Positions 8,195 to 16,214 of a stretch of 35,439 nucleotides of DNA are shown here, piece after piece. The position numbers and the translations under genes were made by a program. This DNA comes from Gammaproteobacteria bacterium. GTDB taxonomy: Bacteria; Pseudomonadota; Gammaproteobacteria; Chromatiales; Chromatiaceae. The notes under the pieces are model-generated. The model had not been told where the DNA came from. It ran no database searches and worked only from the letters and a program-made list of their open reading frames with translations. Every line of letters starts with the position of its first letter. Position 1 is the first letter of the stretch. The stretch is from the NCBI GenBank assembly GCA_024206335.1, contig JAAGZL010000590.1, positions 1-35,439 of the forward strand. The letters run 5' to 3'.

Positions 8195-8922
8195 AGGCCA
8201 AGCTGCTGTTCGGTCTACGTCTGGCAGCGAGCATTGTGTTGATCACGCTCTGCGCGCTACTCATGCTGGCCCTGGCCATTGGCACCATGTTCATGCTGCG
8301 TCGACGCTACTCCGAATGGCTGCTGATGCCGTGCGGGAGTGTGCTACTGCGAATCTGGGGGCTGCGTATGGTGGTGCATGAGCACGCATCGATTTCTACA
8401 GTGCAGACTGTCTTTGTGATGAACCACACCTCCAGCATCGATATGTTTGCCATCGTTGCATTGGGGCTTCCAAACACCCGCTTTTTCCTCAGTGGCTTCC
8501 TGCGCAGGTTCCCATCCCTAGCCCTGATCGGTTACCTCGTCGGGATCTTTTGGACCGTGGATCAGGCCTACCCCAATCGGCGCACACGAATTTTCCAGCG
8601 GGCCTGCCGCATCCTGGCCCGGAGTGGGGAGTCGGTGTGCCTGAGTCCGGAAGGTGAGCGTGTCACCACTGGTGAGATGGGCCCCTTTAATAAGGGTGCC
8701 TTCCATCTGGCTGCGGCCCTGAGGGCACCGATGCAGCCGTTATTTATCCACATCCCGCGCGAGATCAATCCGGGTAGGAGCTGGAATGTTCAGCCGGGCA
8801 CGGTCTACGTGCACATAGGTAAACCGCTGGATACCTCGGAGTGGCGGGAGTCGGATGCTGCGCTTATCAAGGAGCAGGTTAGGGACCACTATGTACGCTG
8901 GATGGGAGAGTTGAATGGATGA
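8191..8922 (+). CDS. PlsC-family 1-acylglycerol-3-phosphate acyltransferase
   Basis: 243 aa, beginning with a hydrophobic anchor (residues 8-34). NHTSSIDMF (about residue 75) is the catalytic NHxxxxD motif. SPEGERVTTGEMGPFNKGAF (about 152) is the substrate phosphate-binding EGxR-type motif, with Glu-Arg in place of the usual Thr-Arg. PlsC enzymes acylate lysophosphatidic acid or related lysolipids at the inner membrane. This fits an operon that builds a phospholipid backbone before CTP activation. It overlaps its neighbours on both sides (ATGA upstream, 8 bases downstream). Confidence 0.9.
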   Translation: MKAKLLFGLRLAASIVLITLCALLMLALAIGTMFMLRRRYSEWLLMPCGSVLLRIWGLRMVVHEHASISTVQTVFVMNHTSSIDMFAIVALGLPNTRFFLSGFLRRFPSLALIGYLVGIFWTVDQAYPNRRTRIFQRACRILARSGESVCLSPEGERVTTGEMGPFNKGAFHLAAALRAPMQPLFIHIPREINPGRSWNVQPGTVYVHIGKPLDTSEWRESDAALIKEQVRDHYVRWMGELNG

Positions 8923-11347
8923 TCTGACACATATAACCCGTATGGATGATACCAGTCATATGTGGGCCGATGCCGTGTTGCCCGCTGATATTCGACCAGA
9001 GACGGTGGACACAGTGGACTCACCGCAAGTTGCTTTGCTGACCGGAGCCTGCGGTTTTCTGGGACGCTATGTCGCGCGCGAGCTGCTGAACCATTCGGAT
9101 CTACGTCTGGTGTGTCTGGTGCGCGAGAAGATCGACGAAACACCGAAGGCACGGGTCGCGCGTATCTTCGCGGACATGGATGTGAGTCAGGAGGTGCTGA
9201 ATTTGCGGGTCGAGGTGCTGGTTGGAGATTTGACTGAGCCACGGTTAGGGCTGGATGCTGATAGCTATGCCGACCTAGTGGGGCAAGTGGACGCCATCTA
9301 CCACTGCGCTGCGCTGGTGGATTGGGTGCATAATTATCGACACCTCTACCGTATGAACGTGGGAGGAGTGCTGGCTTTGATCCGACTGGCCTGCGAGGGG
9401 CAAGCAAAGCGCCTGGTATTTGCTTCCAGCGTGGCTGTCTGCTACGTCACAGATGGTCCAGAACGTATTGATGAGGACACCGATATGCTGCCATTTGTCG
9501 GCGGCATGCCGTTGGGCTACGCTCGTAGTAAATGTGTGGCCGAGGCCCTGCTCAGACAGGCAGCGGACAGGGGAGTCATGGTCACCGTATTGCGGCCGTC
9601 ACTGATTGCGGGGGATTCAGTGACCGGCGCCTCTAATCCAACTGACATAATCGCTGCGTTGGTTCAAGGTTGTGTAATAACCGGCATGGCAAGCGATGCC
9701 GACTGGCTGCTTGACTGCGTGCCGGTGGATTTTGTGGCACGGGTGATGACCCAGGTGCCGCAGGGTGCGTCCGCCTGGCAAGTACTTAATCTGATGCATC
9801 AGCAACCCCGTTACTGGCGCGAACTGGTCCTGTGGATGAACCTGCATGGCTATCCGATCAAACTGGTGGACGCAGATGAGTGGATCCAGCACCTATTCGA
9901 AAAGCGCCATGCGCGTGGAACCATGCTCGATTTGCAACGCCAGTTCTTTCGCGGTGTACAGCCACGGGCAGGTGCGGGCCGACCACCCCGACCCTACGAA
10001 ACGTATCTTGCGACCTCCCAAGTACGCATTGATGCCAGTCGGACGCGTGCACTGCTGATCAAACTTGGCTTGCACGAAGCGTTGCTGGATGCGGACCTCC
10101 TGCATGCCTATTTCGATGACTACCGCCGGGCAGGTGTTTTGCCACCACGGGGAAGGGATGAGGAACGGCCCCTGACGCTCGATGGGTTGCTGGGTGGTTC
10201 CTGGTTGCCGCCGTCCTTCAACGGGGAAGCTCATCGTTGGGTAGAGGCAGAACGGACACGAATCGGCGCCGACGATGGCCTGCTCAGCGAGATCGCTACC
10301 GCCTCATTCAAGGACAGCGTGGGTCTCATACGACTGCATGCCCGTGACGGACTCGTGACGCAACCGGCCTTGGCCGTGCTGAAAGCAAAGATCAGCGACA
10401 AGCTGCTGCAGGCTCTGATCGTGGCGATGGCACAGGTATGCCGACCGAAGCTGGGTCTCCTGTTCGGGCAGTTCAGGGATGACCTCGGACTGACTCGGTC
10501 GCATGAGCGAGAACTGGCACTCTACGAGCTGGACGAACCCGGCTTGCGACGCCACATGCCCGCCTGCTATGGCACCCTCAGAAACCCAGACGCCGGACGC
10601 TGGGCCATGTTGCTGGAGTATCTTCCAGAGGTGGACGACCGGAAGGGTCAGCCCCCTCTCCGGGCTGACGACACCGGCATGGAAGCGGTACTGAACGGCC
10701 TGTTGGAGATCCATGCCCCTTGGTATCGGCTAGAGGATAAACTGGCTGTGTTTCCCTGGCTGGTCGCACCGCCAAGTCCTGCCCGCATGCTCGAGATGAC
10801 GCCGTTTTGGTTCGAACTGGCTGATTTTGCAGCACCCAGCTTCGAAGCCTGGTGTGGGCCGTCTGTCAGGGATCTTCAAGCAAAGATCATCGGAGGTCTC
10901 TCCGATTGGTGGCCGCGCCTACGGGGGGCATCCTCGACGTTGATTCACAACGACTTTAATCCCCGCAACCTAGTGTTGCGGGAAAGGAATGAGCAGCCAA
11001 GGCTCTGCGTATACGATTGGGAACTGGCGACTGTGGGGGCACCGCAGCATGACCTGGCCGAACTGCTGTGCTTCACTTGGCACAATGACATGAATGAGTC
11101 CGACTTGATCCAGTTGCTGGAGACCTACCGTGCAGCTTTGTCTTTGGTCAGCGGCTACGAGATCGACCCAATCGAATGGCGTGAAGGCTTCGACCTTGCG
11201 CTGAACCATCTCTTCATCAATCGTTTCGCTCTCTACACGCTAATGCACCGGTTCCGTCCGCTGGACTATCTGCCCCGCGTGATGGCGAACTGGATACGTC
11301 TGTATGCATGGACTAGGAACTCATGTAGCTGCATCACTGATGATTAG
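8915..11347 (+). CDS. Thioester reductase-aminoglycoside phosphotransferase fusion
   Basis: 810 aa, start overlapping the PlsC gene with GGGAG upstream. Residues about 37-300 are an extended short-chain dehydrogenase of the male-sterility/thioester-reductase type: LLTGACGFLGRYVAREL (TGxxGxxG NADPH site), FASSVAV, then YARSK (YxxxK catalytic pair). These enzymes reduce acyl-CoA or acyl-ACP to aldehydes or alcohols. After a linker, residues about 480-790 form an APH/choline-kinase-like domain: LIHNDFNPRNLVL (H678, HxDxxxxN catalytic loop) and YDWELATVGAPQHDLAELL (metal-binding Asp). A reductase joined to a small-molecule kinase suggests reduction followed by phosphorylation of the alcohol formed. 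I know no characterised enzyme with exactly this layout. It is the last gene of the operon. Confidence 0.85.
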   Translation: MDDLTHITRMDDTSHMWADAVLPADIRPETVDTVDSPQVALLTGACGFLGRYVARELLNHSDLRLVCLVREKIDETPKARVARIFADMDVSQEVLNLRVEVLVGDLTEPRLGLDADSYADLVGQVDAIYHCAALVDWVHNYRHLYRMNVGGVLALIRLACEGQAKRLVFASSVAVCYVTDGPERIDEDTDMLPFVGGMPLGYARSKCVAEALLRQAADRGVMVTVLRPSLIAGDSVTGASNPTDIIAALVQGCVITGMASDADWLLDCVPVDFVARVMTQVPQGASAWQVLNLMHQQPRYWRELVLWMNLHGYPIKLVDADEWIQHLFEKRHARGTMLDLQRQFFRGVQPRAGAGRPPRPYETYLATSQVRIDASRTRALLIKLGLHEALLDADLLHAYFDDYRRAGVLPPRGRDEERPLTLDGLLGGSWLPPSFNGEAHRWVEAERTRIGADDGLLSEIATASFKDSVGLIRLHARDGLVTQPALAVLKAKISDKLLQALIVAMAQVCRPKLGLLFGQFRDDLGLTRSHERELALYELDEPGLRRHMPACYGTLRNPDAGRWAMLLEYLPEVDDRKGQPPLRADDTGMEAVLNGLLEIHAPWYRLEDKLAVFPWLVAPPSPARMLEMTPFWFELADFAAPSFEAWCGPSVRDLQAKIIGGLSDWWPRLRGASSTLIHNDFNPRNLVLRERNEQPRLCVYDWELATVGAPQHDLAELLCFTWHNDMNESDLIQLLETYRAALSLVSGYEIDPIEWREGFDLALNHLFINRFALYTLMHRFRPLDYLPRVMANWIRLYAWTRNSCSCITDD

Positions 11348-11837
11348 ATAGTTGAGTTGGGCGTCCACTGTTTTTTGGTCCTCGCCGATCGGTAGGTTGA
11401 AATCTCGTCTCTGCGGCATGCTGACCACGCGTCGGAACAACGTGATAACTGGAGGGCCTGGTGGGTATCTACAGACTCCTCCCAGTACATGGGAGCCTTT
11501 TCATCACTTGCCAGATATCACCGACCTACCACCATGTAACGGATATAGCCTGAGTGTAACTAATTCTGGCGCGTTGGTGGTCAAATTAGCTTCGACGATT
11601 TACTAGTGAACGAGGGCTCCGGTTCCTGTTTTTGTGTCAGGGCTAAAGTCTTCTTTGGTCACTCAACGGCACACAACGGACCAAAAGAAATACAGCACCT
11701 TAACCTATCATTCTGTTCCAGATATTGCCTGAGCCATTTTTTTCTGGGAAGGGTTGCCAGTAGCTGCTATGCCATGTTGGTGCTTGAAAATAAGCCAGAA
11801 TAAGTGATGTTATGTGGTACGGAATCAACAATAGAAG
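11348..11837. other. Gene-free stretch after the lipid operon
   Basis: No recognisable coding sequence. Two short frames (11352-11606 and 11606-11803) lack ribosome sites and resemble nothing I know. A small hairpin (CTCCC/GGGAG near 11477-11493) is present. Composition falls back to AT-rich after the GC-rich operon. Probably decayed DNA. Confidence 0.5.
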
Positions 11838-11852
11838 AAAGGAGCTGCAGAA

Positions 11853-11982
11853 ATGGTGATTACGGATAACTAGGGTTATGTTAAACGGACGATAACGGGG
11901 AGTTTGGGGCTGTTGATATTGTCAAGCGCTGCATCTGCTGAAAGCAAATTTCTATCCCTAATAATAAAGTCGTCAAACGAAG
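11853..11982 (+). pseudogene. Decayed copy of the 43-aa peptide gene
   Basis: Begins ATG at 11853 behind a strong AAAGGAG (about 11838-11844). It aligns without gaps to the peptide gene at 2585: MVITDN-stop-GYVKR against MAITDIQDYVKR. A matching CTATCCC lies exactly 99 bases from the ATG in both copies. Codon 7 is TAG (11871-11873), and the middle and end have diverged, so no intact peptide can be made. Copies therefore flank the lipid operon on both sides. Confidence 0.6.
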
Positions 11983-11983
11983 G

Positions 11984-12009
11984 GCTTGGCCTAAAAGGTC
12001 AGGCTTTTT
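11984..12009 (+). terminator. Rho-independent terminator
   Basis: GCTTGGCC, loop TAAAA, GGTCAGGC (8 bp with two G-T pairs) followed by TTTTT. It directly follows the decayed peptide copy and could also end read-through from the lipid operon. It faces the convergent histidine kinase gene. Confidence 0.75.
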
Positions 12010-12045
12010 ATTGCTTAATCAAAAATAGGCATCCATGCACATGTA

Positions 12046-13548
12046 TTACTTGATTGGTATTTGTATATGAAACGTAGTGCCTACGTTGAGGTCTGAGGTT
12101 ACCGCTATCTGTCCCTGATGTTGCTCTGTAATAATAAAGTAGTCAAACGATAGTCGCTTGTTGGAGTCGTACTTAACTTCAGAAGAATTTTTTCTGAAGA
12201 ACGGCTCAAATAGATACATTTGCTCTTCATTGCTCAGGCCGAGACCATTATGATGAATCCTTATCCAAAAATCGTCATATGAGACAAGCATCTGAATCTT
12301 AATGGTTGGCTTACGGTCTTCTTGTTCCATTTGAGAGAGGGCGTCATAGGCATGACGAAACAGGCTGAGAAAGACATGCTGCAATTCAGCAACATAACAT
12401 GGGATTAGTGGTAGATCTTCCTGGTAGTTTCTTTCAATATTTATATCTTTGAATTGGAGTTGAGTAGGTACTGATAATACATCACCGGCCAAATCCAGGG
12501 TGTGCTCCAGGATATTAACTATATTGGAAACCTCTTTTCTGCTGCTGCGGCCACGGGCGAAGTCTTGCAGATTGTGTACAATCGATGCCAGGCTTTCACC
12601 TTTCTCAAAGGCGCCTTCAAGCAATATCTTGAGTGTTTCAGAGTCTCCATTGCTCTCAACCTCATTGAGGTTCAGGCTGCTATTGGTAAGCTGGTGCTGC
12701 AAGCTTCTGAGGTCGAAGAGAAGTGACTGAAGCGGAGGGTTGATATCATGAGCCATGTTGGCTGCCAGCTCTCCCACAGAAGACATCTTGTCGCTCTGAA
12801 TTAGCATGTTTCCGGCAAGCATCTCCTTGGTTATGTCATCGATCAGAATCACTACGCCAGGCTCATTCTGCTCACGAAGAGGGTAGATGGTTATATCATA
12901 ATAGTATTGGCCCGGCTGGCTGTGCTTAATGGTGGTTGCTTCATTCTTTTCAATGGCCGCGCTGATCTGGTTGGGGGATATAGTAATCGTTGGATAAACA
13001 TCCCACAGATTTTTACCCAGGCTGCTTTTGGGCTTTATCCCGGTTGCATCCTCGGTACACTTATTCCATTGGGTGATCTGTCCTTCCTTGTCCAGGCCGA
13101 TGAGCATCAGTGGCATGGACTTCAGGATGTCACTGATATAAAACTCCGATGATCGTAGCCGAGCCGAAGTAGACTTGTGCTGGGTAATCTCATGCTCCAG
13201 TAGTTGATTGGATTCTTTCAGCAAGCGATTAGACTCGTCCAGCGTTGTTGTGCGTTCCTGTACGCGTAATTCCAGATCACTGCGTATTTCCCGCAATTCT
13301 TGATTGGCCTTGCGGGCCTTTCGCCAGGTAAAGAAAAGGGTGATGGCCGCCGTAGTCAATAACAGAATCAGAATGCCGGCTGACCAATTGGCAACGTGCT
13401 GCCAGTTTGTACTTCCGTCCGGTTTTTTAAATTCCGCCTTGAGAAAGGCGTGTACTACTGGGCTTTGTAAAAAAATAAATATTGATAACAGAAGTTTTTT
13501 CATCTTTTTAGGTAATAATCCACTCAGGTACAATAATAACTTTCTCAT
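12046..13548 (-). CDS. PAS sensor histidine kinase with degenerate ATPase domain
   Basis: 500 aa from 13548; an internal ATG at 13503 (MKKLLLSIFIFLQSPVVHA) gives a clean signal peptide and may be the true start. A membrane helix (ILILLLTTAAITLFF) is followed by a coiled coil (KANQELREIRSDLELRVQER), a PAS domain (about 130-240) and a dimerisation helix with H-box MAHDINPPLQSL. The catalytic domain is damaged. The N-box reads FRHAYDAL where Asn is expected, the G1 box reads HHNGLGL with His for the ATP-binding Asp, and the GxGLGL G2 box is gone (RLSFDYFI). The FEPFF and GTTFHIQIP landmarks remain. ATP binding is probably lost, so it may act as a pseudokinase or partner subunit. No response regulator lies nearby. 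Confidence 0.8.
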   Translation of the reverse strand: MRKLLLYLSGLLPKKMKKLLLSIFIFLQSPVVHAFLKAEFKKPDGSTNWQHVANWSAGILILLLTTAAITLFFTWRKARKANQELREIRSDLELRVQERTTTLDESNRLLKESNQLLEHEITQHKSTSARLRSSEFYISDILKSMPLMLIGLDKEGQITQWNKCTEDATGIKPKSSLGKNLWDVYPTITISPNQISAAIEKNEATTIKHSQPGQYYYDITIYPLREQNEPGVVILIDDITKEMLAGNMLIQSDKMSSVGELAANMAHDINPPLQSLLFDLRSLQHQLTNSSLNLNEVESNGDSETLKILLEGAFEKGESLASIVHNLQDFARGRSSRKEVSNIVNILEHTLDLAGDVLSVPTQLQFKDINIERNYQEDLPLIPCYVAELQHVFLSLFRHAYDALSQMEQEDRKPTIKIQMLVSYDDFWIRIHHNGLGLSNEEQMYLFEPFFRKNSSEVKYDSNKRLSFDYFIITEQHQGQIAVTSDLNVGTTFHIQIPIK

Positions 13549-13585
13549 ATATTAACAAATAGTGCACTGGCTCTAAAATCCCTTT

Positions 13586-13610
13586 ATAACCAGTCAGAAA
13601 AACTGGTTAT
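13586..13610. repeat. 9-bp perfect hairpin upstream of kinase gene
   Basis: ATAACCAGT and ACTGGTTAT flank a seven-base loop, within 40-65 bases of the kinase start on the minus strand. It could be an operator or an RNA hairpin. There is no U-tract to make it a terminator. Confidence 0.35.
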
Positions 13611-13708
13611 TGTGAAATTGCTCTAATATTAGGGGATAATTTTCTCTAACTTCGATTATTTTCCCTAGAAGACAAACGGATCACAGAATGAAACAATGAA
13701 ATACAAAT

Positions 13709-13977
13709 ATTTCAACCCAGCAAAAGACCCTTGAGATCAACCTGTATGAAGAGAGGTACGGTACCTTCGTAGAGATTGGCGCCGTCCAGGAAGTTGCACG
13801 CCAGTTTTTTTTTAGCAGGTGCGGTGGCGGGAACAGTCGCCAAGACTGTGTCTGCCTACGACATGCAGATTAGTGATGAGATATATGGTAAGGCGGGGGT
13901 TATGTCAGTTGAGAGCGTCTGGAGCAGATGTTGGGGCGTGAGTACGATGTCATAACGATGCTCGTTATGTCGTGATC
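13709..13977 (+). pseudogene. Frameshifted fragment of a conserved 'YGTF..IG..QEVAR' protein
   Basis: Starting at 13709 the frame reads ISTQQKTLEINLYEERYGTF, then VEIGAVQEVARQFF. It breaks at a run of T (about 13805-13812) and resumes one frame over as AGAVAGTVAKTVSAYD and MQISDEIYGKAG. It breaks again near 13910 and resumes as LEQMLGREYDV. This is the N-terminal region of a large conserved cytosolic family, often misannotated as TonB-dependent receptor. I know it by the YGTFAEIGAGQEVAR and AGTVAKTMSAYDM motifs. At least two frameshifts and loss of most of the gene make it a pseudogene. Confidence 0.65.
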
Positions 13978-14131
13978 TAGCACCACTTTTATGGGCAATA
14001 ATTTACAGGCACATAAGGAAATAAACTACCCCGCAGCAAGCTGGCGTGGTATTAAGATGAATTGCCAGAAATCACAGATTTCATCGCAATGCCTTTTAAT
14101 CGCGGCAAACAGTGGGGAATAAAGCCCCAAA

Positions 14132-14303
14132 GGATTATAGTGATCATATTAGTGAATCCTTAAGGATATCTTTGGTCACAAAGGGAATATTTGAGATAGG
14201 TCATTCAACGATACTGATCCGCCGTTCATAAAAACACCAATACTCTTATGTAACTGGCGCCAATAGCGGTATTCACAAAGCTATTATATCGGATTATAGT
14301 GAT
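14132..14303. repeat. 13-base direct repeat pair
   Basis: GGATTATAGTGAT occurs at 14132-14144 and again at 14291-14303, the second about 60 bases before the guanylate-kinase-like gene. The rest of 13978-14360 holds no recognisable gene. These may be regulator sites or traces of a duplication. Confidence 0.35.
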
Positions 14304-14360
14304 TGATGAGACACAGGTGTGATAGTTTCTTCTTTTATTTCACATGTATATGTGAGTTTT

Positions 14361-14861
14361 ATGGATATTCCCGGAAACAAAAAAGTGGTTTGTATCACCG
14401 GAAGTGTGTGGACCGGAAGCCGTTCTGCGCCGCGACATATGTTAGTAAAAGATGGTTTTCTACGCCCTGCCTGGTTTACCACAGATCGTAAGTTATCAGA
14501 TGCCGGTTACACCAGCATTTCGATCAATGCTTTTCATTTAGCAAATGTCAGTCAAATGATTCTGGCCTACTTCAAGTATGGAGGAAGTAGGGTTGGTATC
14601 ATGCGGCAGGCATTCATCTCAGCCATGGAAGATGCGGAAAAAGGTGTATTGGTGGTTGGCCCACCGGAAATGGCTGCTCAACTGGCGGCCAGCATCCCCA
14701 AAGCCATTATATTCACACTCAAGGACTTATCAATGGACTTATCACCTCACCTGAGGGAGGCGAATAGTAAAGGACAGCTACACCGGGTCGATGTGGATGT
14801 GTTCGAGCCGGGCGCCTGGACAGAGGTTCACAGCAAGATGCTGGATATACTTGGGATTTAA
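14361..14861 (+). CDS. Guanylate-kinase-like protein with broken P-loop
   Basis: 166 aa from the ATG at 14361 (MDIPGNKKVVCITGS); an ATG at 14319 would add 14 unlikely residues. The layout follows guanylate kinase. It has a strand and P-loop region (VVCITGSVWTGSRS), a TTDRKLSDAGYTSIS segment like the GMP-binding TTR.pr.gE..Y.fvs, a long helix, and a strand VLVVGPPEMAAQL like the lDIdvqGa segment, then KAIIFTLKDLS. The P-loop Lys is missing (GSVWTGSRS instead of GxxGxGKS), so ordinary nucleotide kinase activity is doubtful. It stands alone between a pseudogene and orphan terminators. Confidence 0.5.
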   Translation: MDIPGNKKVVCITGSVWTGSRSAPRHMLVKDGFLRPAWFTTDRKLSDAGYTSISINAFHLANVSQMILAYFKYGGSRVGIMRQAFISAMEDAEKGVLVVGPPEMAAQLAASIPKAIIFTLKDLSMDLSPHLREANSKGQLHRVDVDVFEPGAWTEVHSKMLDILGI

Positions 14862-15010
14862 CCTTCAAAGTATAGGTAATCTTTAGCCCCAATTGCCTAT
14901 GATATCTAGACATTATTGCATTGTAATCAGATAAGATTCAGGCGGTAAGAAATATCCGTTATCTGGCGGCAGAGGTATTGGAATAAACAAAGTGCCATGG
15001 ACGGTTTAAT

Positions 15011-15088
15011 ATGCGACAACAAACCAGCTTGTTCGTAATCGCATTTATCCTCATTCTCTACGTTCCCCCCAGTTCAGCATGCAAATAA
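15011..15088 (+). CDS. 25-aa signal-peptide-like ORF, possibly a remnant
   Basis: ATG at 15011 encodes MRQQTSLFVIAFILILYVPP then SSACK and a stop. It looks like a signal peptide ending in a Cys-containing cleavage region, with nothing after it. Its stop falls in the terminator-like hairpin that follows. It is probably the stump of an exported protein gene. Confidence 0.25.
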   Translation: MRQQTSLFVIAFILILYVPPSSACK

Positions 15089-15117
15089 AAACGCCACCCC
15101 ATTTCCGAGATGGCGTT
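15085..15117 (-). terminator. Minus-strand rho-independent terminator
   Basis: On the minus strand AACGCCA pairs with TGGCGTT and is followed by TTTTATTT. It lies 24 bases after the end of the 36-aa minus-strand ORF at 15141-15251 and would terminate it or the lipoprotein transcript. Confidence 0.65.
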
Positions 15118-15140
15118 GGCTTCCTTTCGGTGCATCCATG

Positions 15141-15251
15141 CTACGCGTCCTGGCGCTGAGCTAGGCTACCATTCAAATCAATTTGACCGCCCTGGCGATA
15201 GCGGGTGTTGCCCCAACGACCGGCTTCGCTAATGATAATAATATTCCACAT
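15141..15251 (-). CDS. 36-aa ORF, possible gene remnant
   Basis: Reads MWNIIIISEAGRWGNTRYRQ and then GGQIDLNGSLAQRQDA with a TAG stop. Composition looks protein-like and a good terminator follows immediately, but there is no Shine-Dalgarno before the ATG. More likely the C-terminal end of a lost gene than a functional small protein. Confidence 0.25.
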   Translation of the reverse strand: MWNIIIISEAGRWGNTRYRQGGQIDLNGSLAQRQDA

Positions 15252-15431
15252 GGTGGAGGTTGCAGGAAAAATTTAACTTCAGGTATGTGCTGCCACAAGA
15301 ATCATAAAACTGGCTAAGTGCATTGCCATTAGTATGAGTTATGTCTTACCGAACACTGCCACACCATAGTGCGGGTGGGGTATTTGGTCTATACTGAGTT
15401 TGAAGGTGGAGAATTAAGATCCACCACAAAC

Positions 15432-15481
15432 GACCCGCGACCTTGTGTAGCAGTTAGCACAGGGCCTACGCGGGTCTTTTT
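15432..15481 (+). terminator. Plus-strand rho-independent terminator with extended stem
   Basis: GACCCGCG (15432-15439) pairs with CGCGGGTC (15469-15476). An inner stem CCTTGTG/CACAGGG is nested inside, and TTTTT follows. The nearest plus-strand gene ends 570 bases upstream, so it may end an unrecognised small RNA or a lost gene. The remainder of 14862-15572 shows no other gene. Confidence 0.75.
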
Positions 15482-15572
15482 ATTTGGGATGGATTTGGCT
15501 GGATAATGAAAATCACTATCACCATTAAAGACACCGTAGATAGGCAGTTAACGTGACAGCGGTGAACTTCAG

Positions 15573-16172
15573 TTAGAATGGCCACCACCAAGGGCTTCCA
15601 AGATTGGCATGGCAGTTTTTTAATTGTGCGCCATATTGTTCCGCATAACTTTGTACTTTCTTTGCAATCTTAATTAGCCAGGGCTTTTTATTGAAGCTCT
15701 TTTGTTTCCAGCCTCCATGACCTTCATGGTATGCCAGATATTGGTTATAGGCGTCCCATTTTGATATGCCGAGTGTCTTATTGCTAATTGAAGCGTACCA
15801 ACCCATAAAATCTACAGCATCGTCGTAATCATCTCTGTCTGCCCCGCTATTGCCTGTTTTACTGATGTACCAATCCCAGGTTTCATCCTTAACCTGTGCA
15901 TAGCCATATGCACTAGACTTTCTCCACCAGAGAGGGATGCCTAGAAATGTTTCTCGAGGTGGCTTGGCATCATGTTTGAAACTGGACTCCTGGCGCATAA
16001 TAGCCAGCTGTACATGAATTGGAAGACCATGTTTTTTCTCGACTTTCCTTGAAGCATCATACCAGTCCTCCTTCTCTTCAAAGATTGCGCAGGCATTTTC
16101 CTGTGACTTGGGTGGTGCAGTAGCACAGGCAGTTAAGAGAAGGGATAAGATGAGTAGGGTAATGGTTTTCAA
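15573..16172 (-). CDS. Lytic transglycosylase-like (SLT) lipoprotein
   Basis: 199 aa from a TTG at 16172 preceded by GGAGG. This start gives a textbook lipoprotein signal (MKTITLLILSLLLTAC, lipobox LTAC). An ATG at 16217 would add 15 residues before it. The mature part holds a lysozyme-like SLT core: IMRQESSFKHDA with the catalytic Glu, SSAYGYAQVKDETWDWY, and YLAYHEGHGGW. Such proteins cleave peptidoglycan between MurNAc and GlcNAc from the periplasmic face of the membrane, in cell-wall turnover or to open a path for secretion machines or phage. It stands alone, so the role is open. Confidence 0.85.
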   Translation of the reverse strand: MKTITLLILSLLLTACATAPPKSQENACAIFEEKEDWYDASRKVEKKHGLPIHVQLAIMRQESSFKHDAKPPRETFLGIPLWWRKSSAYGYAQVKDETWDWYISKTGNSGADRDDYDDAVDFMGWYASISNKTLGISKWDAYNQYLAYHEGHGGWKQKSFNKKPWLIKIAKKVQSYAEQYGAQLKNCHANLGSPWWWPF

Positions 16173-16214
16173 TGTGTTACCAATCCTCCATATAACGATT
16201 GAACGTAACTCTAA

